Counted from the first letter of the stretch, positions 1-5,949 are shown. The stretch: DNA of 7,349 bases from Clostridia bacterium (GCA_022790685.1 JAAVXQ010000142.1:1-7349); one strand, 5' to 3'. Translations and numbers: made by a program. The notes: generated from the letters alone by a model not told the origin.

Positions 1-152
1 AATGCAAGTGGAATAGCCATACCTTTAACAGTTCTTAATCCATCTCCAAGTCCTGGTATTATAATCAGATTTTTATTTCCTACCCCAAAACTTATATAAT
101 CCATATCACTTTGTTCTATTTTTATATTATTGTTTTTTGCATTATAAAACAT
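1..152 (-). CDS. Alpha/beta-hydrolase family protein, N-terminal part
   Basis: The first 50 codons of a minus-strand gene run off the left edge. The N-terminus carries a short polar leader, a Met-Asp-Tyr segment and then the strand-turn NLIIIPGLGDG (residues 28-38). This is the usual first core strand and oxyanion-hole region of alpha/beta hydrolases, where PGLGDG replaces the common HG-x-G. The nucleophile and the rest of the catalytic triad lie outside the window, so the substrate cannot be told. I chose the ATG at 150-152. It has a weak purine-rich ribosome binding site (GAAAGTGAG) about 8 bases upstream and an extended -10 promoter about 37 bases upstream. Met17 is a possible alternative start. 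The fold call is fairly safe; the specific function is unknown. Confidence 0.7.
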   Translation of the reverse strand, partial: MFYNAKNNNIKIEQSDMDYISFGVGNKNLIIIPGLGDGLRTVKGMAIPLA

Positions 153-188
153 TACTTAAACTCACTTTCAAATTACTATTTGTTTAAT

Positions 189-197
189 ATTATATCA
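189..197 (-). promoter_or_regulatory. Extended -10 promoter of the alpha/beta-hydrolase gene
   Basis: On the minus strand the sequence reads TGATATAAT, a perfect TATAAT preceded by the TG of an extended -10 element. No convincing -35 lies 16-18 bases upstream, which fits an extended -10 promoter. Transcription would begin near 182, about 30 bases before the ATG at 152. Confidence 0.55.
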
Positions 198-231
198 TAA
201 ATTTTAATTAAAGAATAAAGATACGTACCTC

Positions 232-259
232 TTTACATTCTTAAATAATTACATATAAT
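232..259 (+). promoter_or_regulatory. Promoter of the putative hairpin RNA
   Basis: TTTACA (232-237) and TATAAT (254-259) are separated by 16 bases on the plus strand. The predicted start is near 266, only about 5 bases before a long inverted repeat, and no plus-strand protein gene follows. Random AT-rich DNA yields such pairs fairly often, so the support comes from its position relative to the hairpin and T-run. Confidence 0.45.
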
Positions 260-265
260 TTTAAA

Positions 266-357
266 TAATACTGTCTAACAATAATTCTAATAAAAAATTG
301 TATTTTCTTTGTTACTCAAGAGTTACAAAGATTTAGTTATTGTTAGACAGTTTTTTT
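266..357 (+). ncRNA. Putative small hairpin RNA with built-in terminator
   Basis: The 14-base arm CTGTCTAACAATAA (271-284) is matched perfectly by TTATTGTTAGACAG (337-350), and T285/G336 and T286/A335 extend the helix. Inside it, TCTTTGT (306-312) pairs with ACAAAGA (325-331), continued by ACTC/GAGT around a tight loop. Seven T residues (351-357) follow the outer stem, as in an intrinsic terminator on the plus strand. With the promoter at 232-259 this makes an autonomous unit of about 90 nt. I recognise no RNA family: there is no T-box motif and it is too short for 6S RNA. It could instead be a lone terminator left by a lost gene, or a small mobile-repeat relic. Confidence 0.4.
273..296 (+). 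repeat. Direct repeat, copy 1 (5' arm of the hairpin RNA)
   Basis: The 24-base stretch beginning GTCTAACAATAA recurs at 363-386 with 22 of 24 identical bases; the differences are T/A at 285 against 375 and T/C at 291 against 381. The first 12 bases also occur inverted at 337-348 as the 3' arm of the hairpin. Confidence 0.75.
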
Positions 358-362
358 GACAA

Positions 363-386
363 GTCTAACAATAAATCTAACAAAAA
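363..386 (+). repeat. Direct repeat, copy 2, downstream of the hairpin
   Basis: This is the second copy of the 24-base repeat at 273-296. It lies 6 bases after the T-run at 351-357 and lacks an inverted partner of its own. With the copy at 273 and the inverted copy at 337 it makes three occurrences of GTCTAACAATAA within about 115 bases. Function is unknown; recombinase arm sites and a decayed repeat element are possibilities. Confidence 0.7.
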
Positions 387-435
387 CTCTGTAACGCTGT
401 ATTCGTCTAAATAGTGTTAAATAATCTCAAATGGT

Positions 436-459
436 AAAATGCCTATTTTTAGGCATTTT
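436..459. other. Perfect 10-bp hairpin of unknown role
   Basis: AAAATGCCTA (436-445) and TAGGCATTTT (450-459) form a perfect 10-bp stem with a 4-base loop. Flanking TCTCA/TGAGA segments (425-429 and 459-463) could rearrange into an outer stem. There is no T-run beyond the stem on either strand, so it is not a standard terminator. The interval 153-526 holds no protein-coding gene. Confidence 0.45.
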
Positions 460-491
460 GAGATATTACTAAATAATTTTGAATAAAAACA

Positions 492-525
492 AAAAATACT
501 GAAAACTGCTGTTTTCAGTATTTTT
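492..525 (-). terminator. Intrinsic terminator of the tRNA-Arg/tRNA-Pro unit
   Basis: AAAAATACTGAAAAC (492-506) pairs perfectly with GTTTTCAGTATTTTT (511-525) around a 4-base loop. On the minus strand the stem runs into T6, G, T5 (496 down to 485) and begins immediately after the CCA end of tRNA-Pro. The symmetry would allow plus-strand use, but no plus-strand gene needs it. Confidence 0.85.
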
Positions 526-526
526 A

Positions 527-602
527 TGGTCGAGGTGACAGGGATCGAACCTGCGACCTCATGGTCCCAAACCACGCGCGCTACCAACTGCGCTACACCT
601 CG
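527..602 (-). tRNA. tRNA-Pro (anticodon UGG)
   Basis: A complete 76-nt cloverleaf lies on the minus strand. The acceptor stem CGAGGTG pairs with CACCTCG, followed by discriminator A and an encoded CCA (529-527). The D arm is GCGC...GCGC, and the anticodon stem CGTGG/CCATG encloses the loop TTTGGGA with anticodon TGG at 569-567. The T arm is GCAGG-TTCGATC-CCTGT. It decodes proline CCN codons, chiefly CCA. It is the second gene of a two-tRNA transcript, directly followed by the terminator at 492-525. Confidence 0.97.
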
Positions 603-610
603 TTATATAT

Positions 611-637
611 AAAACTCTTCTAAAATAAGAAGAGTTT

Positions 638-638
<1 letters not shown>
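611..638 (-). other. Inter-tRNA hairpin
   Basis: AAAACTCTTCT (611-621) pairs perfectly with AGAAGAGTTTT (628-638) around a 6-base loop, filling almost the whole spacer between the two tRNA genes; base 638 is also the last A of the tRNA-Arg CCA. On the minus strand the stem ends in only four T residues before mixed sequence, so it is at most a partial terminator. It may attenuate tRNA-Pro expression or mark a processing site. Confidence 0.5.
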
Positions 639-714
<76 letters not shown>

Positions 715-728
715 ATAAGACAATATCT

Positions 729-757
729 ATATTAACATACTATAATCTATTTGTCAA
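729..757 (-). promoter_or_regulatory. Promoter of the tRNA-Arg/tRNA-Pro unit
   Basis: On the minus strand TTGACA (757-752, perfect -35) and TAATAT (734-729) are separated by exactly 17 bases. The predicted start is near 722, giving a leader of about 8 nt before the mature 5' end of tRNA-Arg at 714. The quality fits a strong, constitutive stable-RNA promoter. Confidence 0.85.
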
Positions 758-942
758 TATAAAAGTATAAAAAAATAGTAAGTTTATAAAAGAACTTTGA
801 ATCTTTTTATTGATGAAAAAAATTATTTTTACATTTATGAATATGAAATGAATTAAGTAAAATAATAATTTATTATAATAATTGCACTATTTTTGTATTT
901 AATGAAAAATATTTTGAAATTTGCATTAAAAAAGTTGTTTTA
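758..942. other. AT-rich intergenic stretch with nothing recognised
   Basis: This lies between the divergent tRNA promoter and the XRE-gene operator. It is very AT-rich with short A and T runs and a small TTATTATAATAA palindrome near 870. I see no coding frame of useful length, no strong hairpin with a T-run and no RNA motif. Confidence 0.5.
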
Positions 943-957
943 ACATCAACTTGATGT
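943..957. promoter_or_regulatory. Inverted-repeat operator candidate in front of the XRE gene
   Basis: ACATCAA-C-TTGATGT is a perfect 7-1-7 palindrome whose right arm overlaps the predicted -35 box. Dyads of this size and position are typical targets of XRE-family dimers, so autoregulation by the downstream protein is the simplest reading. That is inference. Confidence 0.5.
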
Positions 958-980
958 CAATAATTTAGTAAACTTAGTAT
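951..980 (+). promoter_or_regulatory. Promoter candidate of the XRE gene
   Basis: TTGATG (951-956) and TAGTAT (975-980) are 18 bases apart. The predicted start is near 987, about 28 bases before the ATG. Each box is moderate, and overlap with the palindrome at 943-957 would let a bound repressor block polymerase. Confidence 0.45.
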
Positions 981-1014
981 ATTATTATTTAAAATATTAA
1001 CAGAGGTGAAAAAA

Positions 1015-1272
1015 ATGGGAGCTAGAAAACTAAATAATAAACTTAATATAATATCTGCAAATCTTTCTAAATATCGTAATATTAGAAAAATGTCTCAAAA
1101 TGCTATGTGTAATCAATTAGCTTTAATAGGAGTTACACTATATGCAAATGATATTTATAAAATTGAACATAATAAAAGAACAGTAAAAGATTATGAACTT
1201 TATGCTTTCGCTAAAGTTTTAAATGTAACATGTGAACAATTATTAGAAGATGCTGATAAAAATTTTATTTAG
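1015..1272 (+). CDS. Small XRE-family helix-turn-helix regulator
   Basis: An 85-residue protein that is essentially one Cro/C1-type helix-turn-helix domain. The order fits the family: a first helix (NIISANLSKYRNIRK), a helix beginning MSQNAMCNQLAL, the turn with IGVTLYANDIYKIEHNKR as recognition helix, then the closing helices DYELYAFAKVLNVTCEQLL. The motif (L/I)YKIEHNKR is the usual end of the recognition helix. It has no extra sensor or enzyme domain, so any signal is unknown. I chose the ATG at 1015. The in-frame GTG at 1006 is part of the ribosome binding site AGAGGTG (1002-1008), which sits 6 bases before the ATG. It is monocistronic, with an operator-like palindrome upstream, and probably regulates itself. 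It could be a phage-derived or a housekeeping regulator. Confidence 0.8.
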   Translation: MGARKLNNKLNIISANLSKYRNIRKMSQNAMCNQLALIGVTLYANDIYKIEHNKRTVKDYELYAFAKVLNVTCEQLLEDADKNFI

Positions 1273-1302
1273 AAGAGATAATTGTTAGAGATGTTTAAAA
1301 AT

Positions 1303-1383
1303 AAAAGAGCTAATAGATTAAAGTGTATTCAAAATGTATATAATATTTGGAGTGCATTTTAGAATTATAAGGGCTCTTTTTTT
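1303..1383 (+). terminator. Large-loop, branched terminator-like structure after the XRE gene
   Basis: AAAAGAGC (1303-1310) pairs with GCTCTTTT (1373-1380), and the T-run continues to 1383 (seven T residues from 1377). The 62-base loop contains its own hairpin, AAAATGTAT (1331-1339) with GTGCATTTT (1352-1360), which includes G-U pairs. It could terminate the XRE transcript 31 bases after its stop, but such a large branched loop is unusual for an intrinsic terminator. A structured 3' RNA is an alternative. Confidence 0.4.
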
Positions 1384-1448
1384 ATTATTTTAATGATAGA
1401 AGAAATAAGGGTTGTCCAGCTTAAAATATTATAATTTTATTAATATAC

Positions 1449-1477
1449 TTGCAAAAAAACGATTTAATTGATAATAT
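1449..1477 (+). promoter_or_regulatory. Promoter of the DUF5711-CvpA-LCP operon
   Basis: TTGCAA (1449-1454) and TAATAT (1472-1477) are exactly 17 bases apart. The predicted start is near 1484, about 27 bases before the GTG start at 1511. No other pair as good lies between 1384 and 1510. Confidence 0.65.
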
Positions 1478-1510
1478 ATTGTAGAAAAAGTATTAATAGG
1501 TGAAAAAGTA

Positions 1511-2665
1511 GTGGAAGATACAAAAAAAAGCAAATCTGTTTTTAAAGCTTGCATAATATTTGTACTTATTGTTTTTACAGTATTTATAGCTTCTAGATAT
1601 TTAATAGATGAAGAGTTTAGAAGTTATGTAGATGTAAACATATTGAAAAAAGAATTATCAGAAGTTAATGTTAATACTATAGAGCTTAATTCTGATACAA
1701 ATGAATATGTATACGCATATGATAAGTATATTACAGTATTATCTAAAAATTCATTAAATTCATATATAGGAAATGGAAGTTTAGATTCAAAAATAGATGT
1801 AAATATTTCTGTTCCATTAGTAGAATCTAGTGGAAAGTATATGGTTTTAGCTGAAAAAAATGGAAATAAAATATATTTAATATCAGGTCAGAATATTATT
1901 TGGGAAAAAGATATTGAAGGTGAAATCTCAAGAGTATGTGTTAACAAAAATGGATATGTAAGTGCAATATTAAAAAACACTACTTATAAATCTGTAATTA
2001 TAGTAATTAATCCAGAAGGAAGAGATTTATTCAAATCATTTTTATCTACAAATTATGCAGTTTGTATGGATATTTCAAATAATAACAAATATTTGGCAGT
2101 AGGTGAAATTAATTATTCAGGAACTATAGTAAAGTCATATGTTAAAATAATGTCTATTGAAAAGGCACAAAAAGATCCTGAAAATTCTATTGAATATACA
2201 TATGAATCTGGTACTAGTGAAATAATAACAAATATAAACTATCAAAATAGAGAAGAAGCAATATGCTTATTTAATAATTATATACAAAAGGTAACAACTA
2301 AAGATAATAGTAGAGTTTATGATATAGGAGCAAATGATGTATTTGCTGAAATAAATTTAGACTCTAATGTTGCAATTATAAATAAGCAGTCTTCAGGATT
2401 ATTTTCATACGAGTATAAGATAGATATAAAAAGCCCAGATTCTAAGACAGAAAGTTTATATATTTTAAAAAATGATGTACCAAAAACAATTATGGCAAGT
2501 AGTAATATAATGGCAGTATGTTTAGCAAATGAAGTTGAATTTATAAATACAAATGGATGGTTAATAAAAAGATATACCTCCAATAAGCAGTCAAAGGGAA
2601 TTGTTTTAGGAGATACAATAGCAGGAATTATATACAAAAATAAAGTAGAAATAATCAATCTATAG
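1511..2665 (+). CDS. Membrane-anchored DUF5711-like protein, beta-propeller-like ectodomain
   Basis: A 384-residue protein with a short charged N-terminus, one transmembrane helix (about residues 11-30) and a long extracytoplasmic part. The ectodomain is made of repeated short beta-strand units such as YVYAYDKYITVLSK, GKYMVLAEKNGNKIYLIS and NNKYLAVGEINYSG. These resemble blades of WD40- or quinoprotein-type propellers, in which hydrophobic strands alternate with acidic or Asn turns. I see no catalytic motif. Clostridial relatives next to cvpA and LCP genes are usually labelled DUF5711; I make that match from memory of size, topology and context. The start is the GTG at 1511 with AGGTGA 7 bases upstream; no ATG lies near. 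It is first in the operon, 9 bases before cvpA, so a cell-envelope role is likely but unproven. The repeats could scaffold proteins or sense wall polymers. Confidence 0.65.
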   Translation: MEDTKKSKSVFKACIIFVLIVFTVFIASRYLIDEEFRSYVDVNILKKELSEVNVNTIELNSDTNEYVYAYDKYITVLSKNSLNSYIGNGSLDSKIDVNISVPLVESSGKYMVLAEKNGNKIYLISGQNIIWEKDIEGEISRVCVNKNGYVSAILKNTTYKSVIIVINPEGRDLFKSFLSTNYAVCMDISNNNKYLAVGEINYSGTIVKSYVKIMSIEKAQKDPENSIEYTYESGTSEIITNINYQNREEAICLFNNYIQKVTTKDNSRVYDIGANDVFAEINLDSNVAIINKQSSGLFSYEYKIDIKSPDSKTESLYILKNDVPKTIMASSNIMAVCLANEVEFINTNGWLIKRYTSNKQSKGIVLGDTIAGIIYKNKVEIINL

Positions 2666-2674
2666 GGGGAAATT

Positions 2675-3367
2675 ATGGGAGTTATTAATTGGGTTGCCTT
2701 AGGAGGCATCTTAGTAGATTTGGTAGTAATCTCAATACTTATATCTAATGCTTTTTGGGGATATAGAAAAGGATTAGTTGCAGTAGTATTTAAAATATTA
2801 ACATTTTTAATATCTCTTATAATTGTATTTATGTTATATAGACCAGTTGCTAATTCTATAATGAAAAATACTCAGCTTGACGAAAAGCTCGCAATAGCAA
2901 TTGAAAAAAACTTGACAGGAACTACACTAGAAAATGGGGAATTACTAAAGCCACAAAACTCATCTGTATCAGAAGGAGTAATTAATGTTATAAATTCTTT
3001 TGTAGTAGATGCATTAAATGAAACAAGTGTAAATGCTGTAGAATATGTATCAGAAAATTTAGCAGTTATGATGATAAGAACAGGAACATTTTTAGGGTTA
3101 TTCATAATAGCAAGATTTCTATTATTATTTGTTAGATTTGTGGCAGAACTAATTGCAAATTTACCAATAATAAAAATGTTCAATAAATCAGGAGGACTAA
3201 TATATGGTATAGTAAAGGGATTTTTAGTAGCATATTTAATATTTGCAATATTCTCATTAATATCACCAGTAATTAGTAATTTAGGAATAATAAAAGCAAT
3301 AGATGATTCAATAATAGGAAGTAAAATGTACAATAATAATATTATTTTAAATATAATTTTTAAATAA
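2675..3367 (+). CDS. CvpA-family membrane protein
   Basis: A 230-residue integral membrane protein with four hydrophobic helices at about 8-28, 35-55, 129-155 and 174-198. After helix 1 comes GYRKG (29-33), and before helix 4 LPIIKMFNKSGGLIYGIVKG, both matching the conserved glycine-rich segments of the CvpA/colicin V production family. Between helices 2 and 3 is a long polar loop (about 60-125), larger than in E. coli CvpA (162 residues), which accounts for the extra length. The molecular function of the family is uncertain; in proteobacteria it is linked to colicin V secretion, purF regulation and envelope stress resistance. AGGGGGAA lies just before the ATG. It is the middle gene of the operon with the LCP enzyme, which suggests an envelope role here. 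Confidence 0.85.
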   Translation: MGVINWVALGGILVDLVVISILISNAFWGYRKGLVAVVFKILTFLISLIIVFMLYRPVANSIMKNTQLDEKLAIAIEKNLTGTTLENGELLKPQNSSVSEGVINVINSFVVDALNETSVNAVEYVSENLAVMMIRTGTFLGLFIIARFLLLFVRFVAELIANLPIIKMFNKSGGLIYGIVKGFLVAYLIFAIFSLISPVISNLGIIKAIDDSIIGSKMYNNNIILNIIFK

Positions 3368-3385
3368 AATTAGGAGAATGGAAAT

Positions 3386-4540
3386 TTGAATAGAGTAACA
3401 AAAAGAGAAAATAGAGCTAAAACTAAAGATAAAAATAATAAAGGAAAACTTAAGAAAAGACGTAGTTTTGGTAAAACTATATTAATGCTTGCATTAATAA
3501 TAGTTGTTTGTATAGGAGTAAATTTTGGTGTAAAAGTGTATAAAAATGGAGGAGGTCTTCAAGGATTTTTAGCAGCAACATTAGGTCAGGATATTGAAAA
3601 GCTTCAAGATTTAGATACAATGTATGTATTAGTATTAGGTGTAAGTGAAGATTTAGATTCAAAACTTACAGATACAATAATTCTTTGTGGATATAATCCA
3701 AAACAGCAAAAGGCTACAATGCTTTCAATACCAAGAGATACTTTCATAGGAAAAAATAAAAATTCAAAGAGTGGTTTTGATAAAATAAATGCATTATATA
3801 GTAAAGGACCAGAAAAAACAGTAGAAGCTGTTGCAAAACTTACAGGAATAGATGTAAAAAATTATGTAGTAGTTAATAATAATGCTTTAATAAAGATGGT
3901 TGATGTCATAGGAGGAGTACAATTCGATGTTCCTATAGACATGGATTATGATGATAAGACTCAGAATCTTCATATACACTTAAAAAAGGGTATGCAAACA
4001 ATAAATGGAGAAAAAGCAGAACAACTTTTAAGATTCAGACATAGTAATCCTGATAAAAATGGTGTAATGACAACATATCCAGAATCTTATGGTACAGATG
4101 ATTATGGAAGAATGAGAACACAAAGAGAATTCATTACAGAGACAATAAAACAAACAATTAGTTTAAAAAATGTTACTAAGTTAAAACAAATTACAGAAAC
4201 AATATTTGAAAATATTGAAACTAATTTAACTTTAGATGAAATATTACCATATGTACCTTGGGCAGTAAACTTTAATCCTGAAAGTATTAATAGCAAACAA
4301 CTACCAGGAGCCTCAGATAATCCAAATGGAGTATGGTTCTTCTATCATAACAAAAAAGAAACAGAAGAGTTAGTTGAAGAGATGAAAGATGATATAGAAG
4401 GAATAGTTAAAGAAGAGGCTACTAATACAGTAGATACAAATACTACAAGTGCAGAAAATACTTCTAAGAAGAACACAAATTCAACCAATACCTCTAAGAA
4501 ATCTACTAATACATCAAAAACAAATACAACAAAAAAATAA
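3386..4540 (+). CDS. LCP (LytR-CpsA-Psr) family cell-wall polymer transferase
   Basis: A 384-residue enzyme with a basic cytoplasmic head (1-29), one transmembrane helix (about 31-50) and an extracellular LCP domain (about 78-340). Conserved family landmarks are VLVLGV (81-86), LTDTIIL with Asp96, SIPRDT with Arg117 and Asp118, IGGVQFDVP (175-183), LLRFRH with Arg216 and Arg218, and GRMRTQREF (241-249). LCP enzymes move undecaprenyl-pyrophosphate-linked polymers such as teichoic acids or capsule onto peptidoglycan; the arginines bind the pyrophosphate. The tail (344-384) is low-complexity Thr/Asn/Ser/Lys and probably lies within the wall. The start is TTG at 3386, 9 bases after AGGAGA. A nearer ATG at 3378 opens only a 4-codon frame whose stop overlaps this TTG. 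It is last in the operon. The polymer attached cannot be told from sequence. Confidence 0.93.
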   Translation: MNRVTKRENRAKTKDKNNKGKLKKRRSFGKTILMLALIIVVCIGVNFGVKVYKNGGGLQGFLAATLGQDIEKLQDLDTMYVLVLGVSEDLDSKLTDTIILCGYNPKQQKATMLSIPRDTFIGKNKNSKSGFDKINALYSKGPEKTVEAVAKLTGIDVKNYVVVNNNALIKMVDVIGGVQFDVPIDMDYDDKTQNLHIHLKKGMQTINGEKAEQLLRFRHSNPDKNGVMTTYPESYGTDDYGRMRTQREFITETIKQTISLKNVTKLKQITETIFENIETNLTLDEILPYVPWAVNFNPESINSKQLPGASDNPNGVWFFYHNKKETEELVEEMKDDIEGIVKEEATNTVDTNTTSAENTSKKNTNSTNTSKKSTNTSKTNTTKK

Positions 4541-4553
4541 TAAATATAAAAAT

Positions 4554-4581
4554 AAAGCTTGATTTTTTACAATCAAGCTTT
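4554..4581. terminator. Bidirectional terminator between the LCP operon and dacF
   Basis: AAAGCTTGATT (4554-4564) and AATCAAGCTTT (4571-4581) form an 11-bp stem with a 6-base loop between two convergent genes. On the minus strand it runs into TTTATTTTTATAT, a good T-rich tail. On the plus strand only four T residues follow before mixed AT, which is weaker but adequate. Confidence 0.8.
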
Positions 4582-4634
4582 TATAATATAAACACTTTAT
4601 ATTTTTTTATTATATTTAGTTTCATACAAAAATT

Positions 4635-5909
4635 TTAATATCTTCTAGCTCTTCTTTTATATTTTTTTCTATGATTTTTCTTTGAGAAGAATGTTATAAA
4701 TATTCCTAAAAACAATAGAATTAATCCTATAACTAATATTAATGTACTGTAATTAGGCTTTTGAATAACATCACTTGCTGCTAATAAATCAGAGTTATAT
4801 GCTATATCGTCAACTACATATTTTATAGTTCCAACAGTATCACCTTTTGTAATAGGTGCTTTTAAGTCAGCATTTAAAGTTATTTCTGGTAATAGATTTT
4901 CAGTATTAGTTTCTTTATTATTTATAACTGTAATACTATCTTTTATAAGTAAATCTAAATTTTTTGTTTCTTTTGTAGCATTTTCTATTTCTATAGTTTT
5001 TACAACATTATTTTCATTTTTTATTTTAGTCAAAGTAAAGTTATCATAAGCATAATCAAACAAATGAATTGTATCTAAATATCTTTCACTTAAGCCATTA
5101 TCTGTTGTACCGCCATCTAATATTACAGCTATGAAAGATAAATCATCTCTAACTGCACCAGCTACTATACAATTGCCAGCTTGTTTAGTATATCCTGTTT
5201 TAATTCCTATAGCATGTTTATAATAATAGTTGTCATCTCTAGTATTATTATTTACAATAAGAAGTTCATTAGTGGTTGTAAAAGTTCTATCAGTATTTGG
5301 ATACTTATTAGTTGCAGGTAAAGTATATGATGTAGATGACACTAACTTTCTAAACATTTCATTTTTCATTGCATAGTTTGCCATAAGATATAAGTCATGA
5401 GCAGTAGTGTAGTGATCTTTTGAATGAATACCATTTGGGTTGACAAAATGAGTATTTTCACATCCAAGTTCTTTTGCTTTACTATTCATCATTTCTGAGA
5501 AATTGTCAACAGAACCTGCAATATGTTCGGCAAGAACAACAGCTGCATCATTTGCTGATTTTACCATTAAGGCATATAATAAATCTTCTATTTTTAGTTC
5601 TTCACCAGGTTGCAAATTACAAGTTACATAGCCAGTTGGAATTGATTCTAGTGCACTATTACTTACAGTTGCAATTTCATCTAATTTACATTTTTCTAAT
5701 ACCAATATAGCAGTTAATATTTTTGTAGTACTAGCAGGATATTTTATTTTATCTGCATTTTTATCATATAAAACTCTTCCTGTATTTGTTTCTATTAATA
5801 ACGCGGATCCTGAGTCAATTTTGGGTTCTTTAGCATATGTAGTAACATTAAAAGTGATTAAGAGAATAAAAATTGCTAGAATACAATATAATGTTTTACT
5901 TTTTTTCAT
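4635..5909 (-). CDS. dacF: D-alanyl-D-alanine carboxypeptidase (DacF/PBP5 type)
   Basis: A 424-residue exported penicillin-binding protein that removes the terminal D-Ala from peptidoglycan stem peptides and so limits cross-linking. A signal peptide occupies 1-26, with probable cleavage after VTTYA. The S11 peptidase domain carries all three active-site motifs: STTK (Ser60 nucleophile, Lys63), SAN (118-120) and KTG (237-239). PASTTK and LLYALMVKSANDAA are classic family stretches. A beta-rich C-terminal domain (about 290-375) follows, then a transmembrane helix (388-408) and the basic tail KKNHRKKYKRRARRY, so it is anchored by a helix rather than by the amphipathic tail of E. coli PBP5. AAGGAG (5928-5923) lies 13 bases before the ATG, longer than usual. 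Sporulation sigma genes, dacF's neighbours in Bacillus, are not in view, so the symbol is a family label. Confidence 0.93.
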   Translation of the reverse strand: MKKSKTLYCILAIFILLITFNVTTYAKEPKIDSGSALLIETNTGRVLYDKNADKIKYPASTTKILTAILVLEKCKLDEIATVSNSALESIPTGYVTCNLQPGEELKIEDLLYALMVKSANDAAVVLAEHIAGSVDNFSEMMNSKAKELGCENTHFVNPNGIHSKDHYTTAHDLYLMANYAMKNEMFRKLVSSTSYTLPATNKYPNTDRTFTTTNELLIVNNNTRDDNYYYKHAIGIKTGYTKQAGNCIVAGAVRDDLSFIAVILDGGTTDNGLSERYLDTIHLFDYAYDNFTLTKIKNENNVVKTIEIENATKETKNLDLLIKDSITVINNKETNTENLLPEITLNADLKAPITKGDTVGTIKYVVDDIAYNSDLLAASDVIQKPNYSTLILVIGLILLFLGIFITFFSKKNHRKKYKRRARRY

Positions 5910-5949
5910 AAATTTTTTTAAACTCCTTAAAACAATTTACAATATAAAT

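Noticed and set aside
266..357. T-box, 6S or known riboswitch identity for the hairpin
   Set aside because: I see no AGGGTGG-type T-box motif, no long stem with a central bubble of 6S size, and no downstream plus-strand gene to control.
356..384. TTGACA at 356-361 as a plus-strand promoter
   Set aside because: The hexamers 16-18 bases downstream (around AACAAA) do not resemble a -10 box, and no plus-strand gene follows.
271..386. Tyrosine-recombinase attachment site or integrated element beside the tRNAs
   Set aside because: No integrase gene is in the window, the repeats do not match any part of the tRNA 3' ends, and no target-site duplication flanks the inverted repeat.
273..386. CRISPR array
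   Set aside because: There are only two direct copies and one inverted copy, with no regular spacing and no cas genes.
1006..1014. Upstream GTG start for the XRE gene
   Set aside because: This GTG is part of the AGAGGTG ribosome binding site. The ATG at 1015 is correctly spaced from it, and the GTG would have no site of its own.
2317..3333. Minus-strand frames opposite the DUF5711-like and cvpA genes
   Set aside because: They lie wholly or almost wholly inside well-supported plus-strand genes, have no ribosome binding sites, and their protein composition reflects the complement of membrane-protein codons.
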